A DNA stretch of 52,630 nt. It comes from Candidatus Rokuibacteriota bacterium (GTDB lineage Bacteria > Methylomirabilota > Methylomirabilia > Rokubacteriales > CSP1-6). Positions 23,760 through 31,793 of this stretch are shown one piece after another. The position numbers and the translations under genes were made by a program. The stretch covers positions 1-52,630 of the forward strand of contig QHRX01000006.1 in the NCBI GenBank assembly GCA_003221455.1. The letters run 5' to 3'. Position 1 is the first letter of the stretch. Each line of letters starts with the position of its first letter. The notes beneath the pieces are model-generated. The model had not been told where the DNA came from and ran no database searches. It saw only the letters and a program-made list of their open reading frames with translations.

Positions 23760-25286
23760 TCACTCCGCGCGCCGCCCGCGGAGCCGCGCGCGACACGCCG
23801 AGCAGGCACAGGCGCCGGAACCGCGAGGCTCCCCACCGGCGCTTGCATCGGGCATCTGCGGGCGGCGTTGGGACCACCGGCGGACATCCGACGAGCAATC
23901 TCGGAGCTTCTGGAGACCGGCGCGCACGGCACCGGCGATCGTGGCGCGAACCCCGCTGAAGCAGGCGCGGACGATGCGGGCGACGGCCGCCAAGCCGTCG
24001 CGGAGCCGCTGACTAACGGGCGAGATCCCGCCGCGGCGATACCGACGACGTTCGGAGTGTGGCGCCACGTCCGCCCGGCGCCAACGGCGCCGGGGCCAAC
24101 GCGGACGACGCGTCTCGACTGCCTCGCCTGTTGCCTCGAGCGGCGAGCCGAGTTGGCTCGGGTTGTGAGACCGTGCCGCCCGCGCGTCACGGCCACCGGC
24201 CGTCGGCGGCGTCGTCGCTTGCGCGAGGGCCCTCGCGTGACGCGGGACGAATCGGCCCCCGACAATTCGCGCCGCCACGAGCGCCAGCGCCGCGATGAGC
24301 CCGAGCACCGCCAGGTTTCGGGCGAACACCGAGTCGGTCGCCGCCAATGCGGCGTGTTGCGGAATGCCGACGGTCACGGAGACGGTCTCCCCGCCGTCGC
24401 CGCTGCGAAGCGGCGCGAATCCGACGAACCGCGGGACCCCATCCGGCCCGTCCGTCTCGGTGGAGCCCTCACCCTCGACGAGCCCTCCGTCGGCGAACGG
24501 GCGCTCGCAGGCAAAGCTCCCGACCCACTTGGCGGGATCGGGATAACGGACCCGGATCCGGCAGTGCCGGTCACTGATCGTAAGGGTCGAGCCTTGGGGC
24601 AGCCGCGCAACGGCCGGAAGCTGCCTGAGCCACGTCAGGTCGATCGCGGCGAAGACGGCTCCCTGGACCGTTCCCGTATCGTCAAGGAGGGGATGGCTGA
24701 CGTTGACCGTGGCCCGGCCCGTGGCGCGGTCGACCTGATAGTCGTCACTCTGGAACTCAGTCTTCTCCAGCGCACGCCAAAAGAGCGCTCTGCCCGAGGG
24801 GTCAGGGGGGCCCGCCACTGGCACGGCACTGCAGAAGACGCTCCCGTTGAGCGTCAGGCCGCCAAGGTTCGCGTAGCGCGGGTATCGGCGCCGGAGGTCG
24901 GCGACGAGGGCATTGCAACGGTCGGGCTGCTGCTGGCGAACGTCGGGGAGCTGAGCCAACATCGCCACGAGCTGGCGCGCCGCCTCGATCGCCCCTTCGT
25001 GTTCGCCGGCGATCAGCCGTGCCAGGCGCAACGCCTCCTGCTGGGCGCCCGAGGCATCCTGGCCGTGCTGCTCCTTGGCCGTGTAGAGCAGGAGCCCGGC
25101 TGTCGGGACGAAACCGATCAGGGTCAACAGCACGAGGTGGAAGCGGAGCCGCACGATGTGGAGCCGCCGCACAAACTCGCCCCGGCGAGGCCGCGCGTCG
25201 GCGTGGCGCCAACGCGCCCGCGCAGGGCGCGCGGGTTCACGATCCACGCGGTCGTCAAGAAGTGGCGGCGGCTGGCTCACCGACAC
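23760..25286 (-). CDS. Cache-domain membrane sensor with degraded output region
   Basis: A 508-residue frame. Residues about 41-67 are a transmembrane helix (LRFHLVLLTLIGFVPTAGLL), 70-320 an extracytoplasmic double-Cache-like ligand domain (RYPRYANLGGLTLNGSVFCS, TGRATVNVSHPLLDDTGTVQ) and about 325-345 a second helix (LAVLGLIAALALVAARIVGG). After this a HAMP region should follow; RALAQATTPPTAGG through HNPSQLG and SERRRYRR can be laid on a normal HAMP-to-PAS junction almost without gaps but with many changed residues. Beyond it there is only Arg-rich sequence and a stop, with no kinase or GGDEF domain. The sensor half looks intact while signalling is lost, so it is probably a decaying gene. 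The start is GTG 25286. Confidence 0.7.
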   Translation of the reverse strand: MSVSQPPPLLDDRVDREPARPARARWRHADARPRRGEFVRRLHIVRLRFHLVLLTLIGFVPTAGLLLYTAKEQHGQDASGAQQEALRLARLIAGEHEGAIEAARQLVAMLAQLPDVRQQQPDRCNALVADLRRRYPRYANLGGLTLNGSVFCSAVPVAGPPDPSGRALFWRALEKTEFQSDDYQVDRATGRATVNVSHPLLDDTGTVQGAVFAAIDLTWLRQLPAVARLPQGSTLTISDRHCRIRVRYPDPAKWVGSFACERPFADGGLVEGEGSTETDGPDGVPRFVGFAPLRSGDGGETVSVTVGIPQHAALAATDSVFARNLAVLGLIAALALVAARIVGGRFVPRHARALAQATTPPTAGGRDARAARSHNPSQLGSPLEATGEAVETRRPRWPRRRWRRADVAPHSERRRYRRGGISPVSQRLRDGLAAVARIVRACFSGVRATIAGAVRAGLQKLRDCSSDVRRWSQRRPQMPDASAGGEPRGSGACACSACRARLRGRRAE

Positions 25287-25471
25287 GCGATCTCCCTCAT
25301 CAGTCTACGCCCTCGTCGCACCTGCGGGCGTGCCCGAACGAGGAGCAAGACGGATGCCGCCGTGCCTAAATACCGCAATGGCTTGTCCCCGGAGCGAGTT
25401 CTTTCAATGCGGGGTAGCCTGTCTGGCATGCCAGCCGGGTCGCGGGTGCCAAAACGGCCTGAGACGGTCCC

Positions 25472-25493
25472 CGACTGTCTGGCGACTGTCTGG
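25472..25493. repeat. Tandem 11-bp repeat
   Basis: CGACTGTCTGG occurs twice head to tail, and a third CTGTCTGG lies about 45 bp to the left, all in the 239-base gap between yqeY and the Cache sensor gene. It may be a chance duplication or a protein site. Confidence 0.4.
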
Positions 25494-25525
25494 CCGACGC
25501 GGCCCGTCGAGCGGTCGTGCTCCGC

Positions 25526-25984
25526 TCAGCCCTTGAGCTGCTCCTCCGCGATTCGCTTGACGTCGGCGGCGTCGACCTGCCCCTTGTGCGTCTTCATGAT
25601 GTCGCCCACGAGGCGCCCGACCTGCTTCACATCGGTGATGCCGAGCGCGCCCAGACGCTCCCGGACGAGTGCCTGCACGGCGACCTCGTCAAGCCCCTTC
25701 GGCAGGTAGCGCTCGCAGAACCCGACCTCGAAGCGGATCTGGGCGACTTGGGACGCCGCGCGGTCGCCCGCCTTCTCGAATTCGGGAAGGGCCTTCTGGA
25801 GCTGCTTGCGGTAGGCGCCGATCACGTCGAGGACGAGCGCGTCGTCGACCTTGCCCGCGAAACCCTTCGCGGTCCGCCGCTCCGCGAGCCGCGTCTTGAT
25901 CATGCGCACGACCTCGGCGGTGCGGGTGTCTTTGTCTTTGATCGCCCGCGTGAGCGTCTGGTCGAGCTGTTGCTCGAGTCCCAT
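25526..25984 (-). CDS. GatB/YqeY domain protein
   Basis: A 152-residue YqeY-family protein, the normal length. It is related to the tail domain of GatB, the amidotransferase subunit that makes Gln-tRNA or Asn-tRNA; free YqeY proteins are thought to interact with tRNA but have no firm function. Typical phrases are LDQTLTRAIKDKDTRTAEVVR, ERYLPKGLDEVAVQAL and DVKQVGRLVGDIMKTHKGQV. The ATG at 25984 matches the family N-terminus; a longer frame upstream is not conserved. It lies downstream of the cytochrome-b-like gene on the same strand. Confidence 0.93.
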   Translation of the reverse strand: MGLEQQLDQTLTRAIKDKDTRTAEVVRMIKTRLAERRTAKGFAGKVDDALVLDVIGAYRKQLQKALPEFEKAGDRAASQVAQIRFEVGFCERYLPKGLDEVAVQALVRERLGALGITDVKQVGRLVGDIMKTHKGQVDAADVKRIAEEQLKG

Positions 25985-26022
25985 GAGGTTGTCCGGCTCC
26001 CGTCTCGGCGGGTCGCCCCTCG

Positions 26023-27075
26023 TCAGGCGGCGGGAGCCAGGTGGAACCCGGCGAGGCCGACGATCGCGACGGCCGCGGCGAGCGCGCCCACGCCGATGAC
26101 CGACCACGCGGTCCGGTTCGCGGTCCGGACGGGGTAGCGGGAAAGCATCACGGCCCGGACGCCGGAGCCCACATGGACGAAGAGGCAGCAGACCGCCAGG
26201 AAATAGTGGAGGACGAGCCGGACGTTCCAGGAGTCGAGAAGGAGACCGGCCGGGGCGCCGGAGGCAAAGGAGAAGTCCGTGTCGACCTTCATGACCGCCC
26301 GCCCCAGGACGAACACCGCGGTCAGATGGGAACTCAAGAACACCGCGAGGTAGCCCGCGGCGGCGGTCTGGAGCGTTCCGAAGAGGTCGCTCGGGCGCGC
26401 AGTCCGGCGCCAGAGGAGGACGACGCCGCTGCCGATCTGGAAGAGGACGACGGCCACGAGTACGGGCTCGACCACCGGGTTGCGGTAGATCCGCCGCAGC
26501 GCCTTCATGACGTGGACGTGGGTCGCCGCGCTCCAGATGCCCGCGACATGGTTTGCCACGTGCGGCAGGAGGAAGAGGAGAAGCGCCAGAGCGGTGAGCC
26601 CGTGGAGCTCCACGAGCCAGGGTGCGATCGCCGCGCGCGTCGGGCGCGCCGCCGGGACATCGGCACGGCCGAGCGCGATCGCGACCAGGACCCCGAGCCA
26701 GATCAGCGCCCAGAGCAGGTAGTCGCTGTTCGCCGGCGCGTGGAGCAGGTAGAGCGCGACCCCGATCAGGGTGAAGAGCGGCGGGCTCGCGACGGCCAGG
26801 TGGGCGAGGCGGCGGGCGCGGATCTCGCCGGCGGAGGCAGCCTCCGCGTGGCCGAGCAGGTAGGCGACGCGCACGGCCACCGCGGGGACGGCCAGGCAGA
26901 GCGAGAGCGAGACGAGAAAGGCCAGCCCTCCCGCCCCGACGGCGCGCTCGTGCACCAAGGTCGCGCTGCGAAACAGGGCGGCCAGGGCCAGGGGATAGAG
27001 CAGCGCCGCGAGCGCGGGGGAGCTCCAGACGTATCTCTGAAGGCTGCGAGCCTTTTCCAGGACCGCGGTCGTCAT
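26023..27075 (-). CDS. Multi-helix cytochrome-b-like membrane protein
   Basis: A 350-residue protein with about eight to nine hydrophobic helices. The second half has the look of succinate dehydrogenase/fumarate reductase cytochrome b: HGLTALALLLFLLPHVANHV, a conserved RIYRNPVVEP loop, LSSHLTAVFVLGRAVM and LHYFLAVCCLFVHVGSGVRA, with histidines placed to bind haem. No flavoprotein or iron-sulfur subunit gene is adjacent. The ATG at 27075 is the first good start. A quinone-linked redox role is plausible; haem binding is inferred only from histidine positions. Confidence 0.7.
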   Translation of the reverse strand: MTTAVLEKARSLQRYVWSSPALAALLYPLALAALFRSATLVHERAVGAGGLAFLVSLSLCLAVPAVAVRVAYLLGHAEAASAGEIRARRLAHLAVASPPLFTLIGVALYLLHAPANSDYLLWALIWLGVLVAIALGRADVPAARPTRAAIAPWLVELHGLTALALLLFLLPHVANHVAGIWSAATHVHVMKALRRIYRNPVVEPVLVAVVLFQIGSGVVLLWRRTARPSDLFGTLQTAAAGYLAVFLSSHLTAVFVLGRAVMKVDTDFSFASGAPAGLLLDSWNVRLVLHYFLAVCCLFVHVGSGVRAVMLSRYPVRTANRTAWSVIGVGALAAAVAIVGLAGFHLAPAA

Positions 27076-27095
27076 AAAACGCTCCCGGCGCGGAA

Positions 27096-27360
27096 CCCTC
27101 GCCCTTCAGGGCGGGGAGGCGCGCCGATCTCCATGGTGGACTCCCCCCGGGTGGAGCTGAGCACGCGCTCCGCGAGCGGCCCTGGCGAGAACCAAGCCGT
27201 GGGCCCGGTCAGACAGCCGTCGAAACGACGGTGGGGCTGGACGGGGAGGCTACCGCGCAGCCGGGCGGGCCGACGAACCGTCAACCTGGAACCGCAAGGC
27301 CAGGCTCTCGGATTCAAGCACGGGCTCCTTTCTCTGAAAGCCCCGGACTTCAGTCCGGGC
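27096..27360. mobile_element. Possible IS200/IS605-type remnant bounded by hairpins
   Basis: Two imperfect palindromes built around a TTCA centre flank about 220 bases with no gene: CCTCGCCCTTCAGGGCGGGG near 27097-27116 and CCCGGACTTCAGTCCGGG at 27342-27359. Hairpins of this form are typical of the ends of IS200/IS605 (TnpB) elements. No TnpA or TnpB coding sequence remains between them, so this would be a deleted or non-autonomous copy. They could also be unrelated REP-like repeats. Confidence 0.35.
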
Positions 27361-27528
27361 GATGTTTACGCCGTCACCTCTCCACCCCCGCCGCGGGGGG
27401 GGGAAAAAAGGGCCCTTCCCGGAGACGGAAGGCTCCCCTCGTCCCGAGGGAAGTATCCTCCTCGCCCCGGCTCCATGTCGAGCGAGGGGCCCGCGGCCTC
27501 CCGCCGGCGTGCCGGGTAGAATGGACCG
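27361..27528. other. GC hairpins and G9 tract before the sugar dehydrogenase gene
   Basis: Holds a run of nine G (27395-27403) followed by six A, and a 6-bp hairpin CCCTCG/CGAGGG at 27436-27450. No recognisable promoter. With the remnant on its left it fills the 450-base gap between divergent genes. Confidence 0.4.
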
Positions 27529-28680
27529 GTGCGGGCGCAGGACCGGGCACGCGTGCGCGCCGGGCGGAGGTGGGTGATCACGACCGCGTGCGCGTTCGCG
27601 GCGGCGGCCGGCTGCTTCTTCCCCGGGAGCTCGGCCGAGCGAGGGCTCAGACTCGACGCGGTCACGCTGCCTCGCGGCTTCAGCATCGCCGTCTACGCCG
27701 ATAACGTGCCGGGCGCTCGCTCCATGGCGCTCTCGCCGGGCGGCACCCTCTTCGTCGGCACCATGGGTGAGGGCGTGGTCTACGCGGTGGCCGACGCCAC
27801 GCGGGCCGTCCGGGCAGGGCTGGTCCGGGTCATCGCGCGGGGCTTGACCCTGCCGAACGGCGTCGCCTTCCGCGACGGGGCGCTCTACGTGGCCGAGCTG
27901 AGCCGGGTGCTCCGCTACGACGACGTCGAGGCTCGTCTGGATGGCCCGTCCCCGCCCGTCGTGGTGAGCGACGCCTTCCCCAAGGACCGGCACCACGGCT
28001 GGAAGTTCATCGCCTTCGGCCCCGACGGCATGCTCTACGTCCCGGTGGGCGCGCCCTGCAACGTCTGCGAGCCGCCGGGGCCGCGGCACGAGACGATCAC
28101 TCGGATGCGCCCGGACGGGAGCGGGCTCGAGGTGTTCGCGCGCGGTGTCCGGAACAGCGTGGGGTTTGACTGGGATCCGCGGACCCGTGAGCTTTGGTTC
28201 ACCGACAACGGCCGCGACTGGCTCGGCGACGACCGCCCGCCGGACGAGCTGAACTACGCGCCCCGGCCCGGGCTCCACTTCGGCTTTCCGTACTGCCACG
28301 GCCGCAGCATCCCCGACCCCGAGTTCGGGGCGCGGCATACGTGCGCGGAATTCACGCCGCCCGCGATCGAGCTCGGGCCCCACGTGGCGGCGCTCGGCAT
28401 GCGCTTCTACACGGGCTCGATGTTCCCCTCCGAGTACCGGGGTCAGATCTTCATCGCCGAGCATGGCTCGTGGAACCGGAGCCGCCCGGTCGGCTACCGC
28501 GTGACACTCGTCAGGCTCGCCGAGGGCCGGGCGGCCTCCTACGAGGTCTTTGCCGAGGGCTGGCTCCGAGACGGACGCGCGTGGGGGCGGCCCGTCGACC
28601 TGCTCGTGATGCCGGACGGGGCGCTGCTGCTGTCCGACGATCACGCGGGGGCGATCTACCGCATCACCTACCGACCCTAG
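27529..28680 (+). CDS. PQQ-type sugar dehydrogenase (sorbosone dehydrogenase family)
   Basis: A 383-residue exported beta-propeller. An N-terminal hydrophobic stretch ends in a lipobox-like AAAGC (about residue 28), so it may be a periplasmic lipoprotein. Family landmarks are LPRGFSIAVYADNVPGARSM, HHGWKFIAFGPDGMLYVPVG, the CNVCEPP segment, NSVGFDWDPRTRELWFTDNG and FIAEHGSWNRS. Such proteins oxidise sugars or aldoses, usually with PQQ and calcium, passing electrons to cytochrome c; no PQQ synthesis gene is nearby. The start is GTG 27529, with a second GTG at codon 16 as an option. Confidence 0.88.
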   Translation: MRAQDRARVRAGRRWVITTACAFAAAAGCFFPGSSAERGLRLDAVTLPRGFSIAVYADNVPGARSMALSPGGTLFVGTMGEGVVYAVADATRAVRAGLVRVIARGLTLPNGVAFRDGALYVAELSRVLRYDDVEARLDGPSPPVVVSDAFPKDRHHGWKFIAFGPDGMLYVPVGAPCNVCEPPGPRHETITRMRPDGSGLEVFARGVRNSVGFDWDPRTRELWFTDNGRDWLGDDRPPDELNYAPRPGLHFGFPYCHGRSIPDPEFGARHTCAEFTPPAIELGPHVAALGMRFYTGSMFPSEYRGQIFIAEHGSWNRSRPVGYRVTLVRLAEGRAASYEVFAEGWLRDGRAWGRPVDLLVMPDGALLLSDDHAGAIYRITYRP

Positions 28681-28737
28681 CCGCTCGGCTCGGCGCCCTG
28701 CTCCCGGCCGCGCGCGGCGAGCCGTGTGCGCGGGCGG

Positions 28738-29841
28738 TCAGCGGTAGACGCCGGTGTGGCCGAGGCTGTACCGACCCGGCTGGGGGAAGAGCGCGAGCCC
28801 GTGGGGCTGGGCGCCGACGTGGATCGTGTGGAGCAAGCGCCCGCTGCGCGTGTCCACGACGTACACCTCGTGGTTATAGCGCCCGCTGACCCAGAACTGA
28901 GCGCCGTCGGGGCTGATGCCACCCATGTCTGGGCTCCCGCCGATCTTCCAGGTGCGGACGACCTCCCGCGTCGCGAGGTCGATCACCGAGATCGAGCCGC
29001 CGAGGCGATTCGTCGCGTAGAGAAGGCGCGTATCGCGGCTGACGTAGAGCCCGTGCGCGCCCCGACCGGTTGGGAGGAAGCCGGTCTCCTTCATCGCGAG
29101 CGGGTCGATGATCGAGACGCCGTGGCGGCCCTGGTTGGCGACGTAGAAGAGCTTGCCGTCGGGCGAGAGCTTGACGTCGACCGGCAGGCCGCCGACGTGG
29201 ACCTCGCCGGTCACCCGCCGGGTCGGGACGTCGACCTTGACGATCCAGCCCGCGTACTCGCAGCTCACGAGCAGGTACCGGCCGTCGGCCGAGAAGTCGA
29301 GGTGATCCGCGCCGCTGTGCGGGATCGCGACGCTTCCGCGCAACGCCCACGTCGTCGGGTCGCGGAAGTCGAGGCGATTGTAGCGCTCCGCGACGACGAT
29401 GGCGGTCGAGCCGTCGGGCGTGAAGTAGAGGTTGTAGGGGTCGGTCACGGCAATGGTGCCCGTGACCTTCCCCGTGTGCGGGTCGATGACCGTCAGCGAA
29501 TCGGACTTGGTGTTGAGGACGTAGAGCCGCGAGAGGTCCCACGACGGGGTGACGTGGTGGGGCTCGCGCCCCACGGGGTAGTGGTCGACGATCTGGTAGG
29601 TCCGCGGATCGATGACGTCGACCGTGTTCGACACGGCGTTCGGCACGTAGACGAGAACGGGCATTCCCGCGACCGCCGGGCTCAGCTCTGGGCCCACGGT
29701 CGCCGCGTACACGTTGTCCGGCAACGCGGGGGTGACCTCGGCCGCCGCGGCGAGGGGAGCGGCGGCGAGGACGACGGCGAGAGCCAGGGCGGTCACGTCC
29801 CCCGAGCGTACCGCATTTCCCGCGAGGCCACAGCCAGGCAT
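28738..29841 (-). CDS. YncE/YVTN-type beta-propeller exported protein
   Basis: A 367-residue protein with a signal peptide (VTALALAVVLAAAPLAAAA, about 16-34). The mature part is a seven-bladed propeller of the YVTN/cytochrome-d1-like class; repeated blades read VYVPNAVSNTVDVIDPRTYQ, LYVLNTKSDSLTVIDPHTGK, FYVANQGRHGVSIIDPL and LYATNRLGGSISVIDLATRE. No haem-binding CxxCH is present. These proteins are usually periplasmic and bind surfaces, metals or DNA; no specific function is assigned. It runs opposite to the sulfate operon and shares its upstream region. The start is ATG 29841, or GTG 29796 directly before the signal core. Confidence 0.85.
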   Translation of the reverse strand: MPGCGLAGNAVRSGDVTALALAVVLAAAPLAAAAEVTPALPDNVYAATVGPELSPAVAGMPVLVYVPNAVSNTVDVIDPRTYQIVDHYPVGREPHHVTPSWDLSRLYVLNTKSDSLTVIDPHTGKVTGTIAVTDPYNLYFTPDGSTAIVVAERYNRLDFRDPTTWALRGSVAIPHSGADHLDFSADGRYLLVSCEYAGWIVKVDVPTRRVTGEVHVGGLPVDVKLSPDGKLFYVANQGRHGVSIIDPLAMKETGFLPTGRGAHGLYVSRDTRLLYATNRLGGSISVIDLATREVVRTWKIGGSPDMGGISPDGAQFWVSGRYNHEVYVVDTRSGRLLHTIHVGAQPHGLALFPQPGRYSLGHTGVYR

Positions 29842-29924
29842 TTGGGGCCGCGCTCCGGCTGAGCCATTCGTTCCCGGTGGTAACAGCCAGAAAACACGCT
29901 TGCTCTGCTATGACGGGACCATTC

Positions 29925-29953
29925 TTGACATTGCCGATCGGGATAGGTATATT
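29925..29953 (+). promoter_or_regulatory. Strong sigma70-type promoter of the sulfate operon
   Basis: TTGACA at 29925-29930 and TATATT at 29948-29953 with exactly 17 bases between them. It is an unusually good match in this GC-rich DNA. Transcription should start near 29960, giving a leader of about 100 bases before sir. Confidence 0.85.
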
Positions 29954-30000
29954 CCGTGGAACTCAGAGGGCAGGAGACGCCAAAGGTGGAAGCGAAGAGG

Positions 30001-30046
30001 AAAGCCGAGCGGCCGGATCCCGAGCGGCTCCCGCCCTCGGCTTTTT
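30001..30046 (+). terminator. Intrinsic terminator in the sir leader (attenuator)
   Basis: AAAGCCGAG (30001-30009) pairs with CTCGGCTTT (30036-30044), and TTTTT runs through 30046. There is no plus-strand gene upstream for it to end; it stands between the promoter at 29925-29953 and the sir start at 30063. It must therefore be overcome for the operon to be expressed, so a regulatory leader of about 40 bases (about 29960-30000) probably controls folding. The leader does not match any riboswitch core I know. Confidence 0.75.
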
Positions 30047-30062
30047 CGGTTCGGGGCCGGAG

Positions 30063-31763
30063 ATGAGCGACCCAGTCAAGGAGACCAAGGCGCAGCGGGT
30101 CGAGCGGCTCAAGCGGGAGCTGAACCCGTGGGAAGCGTTCGGCGAGATCCGGCGCTTCGCCCGCGAGGGTCTCCCGTCGATTCCGCCGGAGTGGCTCGGC
30201 ACGTACTTCCGGTGGTGGGGGATCTACACGCAGGGCGACGGGGTCGGCGCCGTCGGCGGCACAGGCGGAGAGGGCAGGGCCCTCCCGTACTTCATGGTGC
30301 GGATCCGGATCCCGAACGGCGGGCTCGTCTCCCACCAGGTCCGGGCGGTCGCGGACTTGGCGGAGCGGCACGCGCGCGGCATCGCCGACCTCACGGTGCG
30401 GCAGAACGTCCAGCTCCACTGGGTGAGGATCGAGGACCTGCCGGAGATCCTCGAGACCCTGTGGCGGGTCGGCCTCACGACGATGGGAGCGTGCGGCGAC
30501 GACACGCGCAACATCACCGGCTGCCCGCTCGCAGGAGTCGACGCCGACGAGATCGTCGACGCCTCGCCGCTCGTCCAGGCGGCGACGCGGGTGCTCAACG
30601 GCAACCCCGAGTTCTACAACCTGCCGCGCAAGTACAAGATCTCGATCACGGGCTGCCGGGCCTGGTGCTCGTATCCCGAGATCAACGACGTCGGACTCAC
30701 CGCCCTGCGCCACCCGCAGACGGGCGAGGTCGGGTTCTCGGTCCGCGTGGGCGGCGGGCTGTCGACGGACCCCCACTTCGCCCTCCGGCTCGACGCGTTC
30801 GTCCGCTGGCACGAGGTGCTGCCGGTGATCCGCGGGATCTCCGAGGTCTTCCGCGACAGCAGCGCGCTCCGCGAGAACCGCGAGAAGGCGCGCCTGAAGT
30901 TCCTGTTCCTGCGCCACGGCTGGACGGTCGAACGCTTCCAGACCGAGCTCGAGGGTCGGCTCGGCTTCCGCCTGGCAAGGGCCGTGACCGAGGATCCGCC
31001 CGAGGATGCCTACCGCGATCACGTGGGCGTCCACCCGCAGAAGCAGCCGGGGTACAGCTCGGTGGGGATCGCGGTGCTGCGCGGCAGGATGACACCTGCC
31101 GAGATGCAGGCGGCCGCACGGCTCGCCGACCTCTACGGCACGGGCGAGCTCCGGATCACCGCGATGCAGAACCTCCTGATCCCGAACGTGCGCGCCGAGC
31201 GGACCACCGACCTCGCCCGCGAGCTCGAAGCCGCCGGGCTGCGGATCGAGGCGTCGCCGTTCTGGCGCGGCACGATCGCGTGTACCGGGACCGAGTTCTG
31301 CAAGCTCGCGCTCACCGAGACCAAGGGCTTCGCGCGCCGGCTCGTCGAGGAGCTCGAACGTCGGCTCCCCGGCTTCGACCAGCACGTCAAGATCCACATC
31401 ACGGGCTGCCCCAACAGCTGCGGCCAGCACTGGATCGCGGACATCGGGATCGAGGGTAAGAAGCTCAAGCTCGACGGCCGGCTGGTCGACGCCTACTACT
31501 TCTGCGTCGGCGGGGGGGTCGGCCGGCACCAGGCCACGGCGCGGCCGATCGGCTACCGGGTGGCCGCCGACCTGGTCCCGGATGCCATCGAGCGACTCGT
31601 CTCCGCCTACCTCGCCGAGCGGCGCGACGGGGAGCCCTTCCGCCGCTTCTGCGCCCGCCATACCGACGGCGAGCTGCGGTCGTTCCTGGCCGGCGAGCCG
31701 GCGGTGGCGGCGGTCGAGCGCGACCCCTCCCCAGGCCGGCCGCCGCGCGGCGTCGACGGCTGA
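30063..31763 (+). CDS. sir: Assimilatory sulfite reductase (siroheme, ferredoxin-type)
   Basis: A 566-residue nitrite/sulfite reductase. It has the duplicated ferredoxin-like and catalytic halves (TVRQNVQLHWVRIEDLPEIL and GELRITAMQNLLIPNV are the two siroheme-binding strands). The 4Fe-4S/siroheme cysteines are Cys407 and Cys413 (IACTGTEFCKLA) and Cys449 and Cys453 (ITGCPNSCGQ). Nitrite reductases share these motifs, but the downstream cysH, sat and siroheme genes show that sulfite is the substrate. It reduces sulfite to sulfide with six electrons, probably from ferredoxin. The ATG at 30063 lies directly after a short purine stretch; the longer frame upstream covers the terminator and is not coding. 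First gene of a six-gene operon. Confidence 0.93.
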   Translation: MSDPVKETKAQRVERLKRELNPWEAFGEIRRFAREGLPSIPPEWLGTYFRWWGIYTQGDGVGAVGGTGGEGRALPYFMVRIRIPNGGLVSHQVRAVADLAERHARGIADLTVRQNVQLHWVRIEDLPEILETLWRVGLTTMGACGDDTRNITGCPLAGVDADEIVDASPLVQAATRVLNGNPEFYNLPRKYKISITGCRAWCSYPEINDVGLTALRHPQTGEVGFSVRVGGGLSTDPHFALRLDAFVRWHEVLPVIRGISEVFRDSSALRENREKARLKFLFLRHGWTVERFQTELEGRLGFRLARAVTEDPPEDAYRDHVGVHPQKQPGYSSVGIAVLRGRMTPAEMQAAARLADLYGTGELRITAMQNLLIPNVRAERTTDLARELEAAGLRIEASPFWRGTIACTGTEFCKLALTETKGFARRLVEELERRLPGFDQHVKIHITGCPNSCGQHWIADIGIEGKKLKLDGRLVDAYYFCVGGGVGRHQATARPIGYRVAADLVPDAIERLVSAYLAERRDGEPFRRFCARHTDGELRSFLAGEPAVAAVERDPSPGRPPRGVDG

Positions 31764-31793
31764 GCCCGGGGGCCACAGACGGGAGAACAACGC

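Noticed and set aside
23445-25709. A 754-codon open frame on the plus strand
   Set aside because: It is antisense to the Cache sensor and yqeY genes, is Arg/Pro/Ala-rich, and shows no domain; long antisense frames are expected at this GC content.
29954-30062. SAM-type riboswitch upstream of sir
   Set aside because: The leader is too short and lacks recognisable SAM-I, SAM-II or SAH cores; only the terminator itself is supported.
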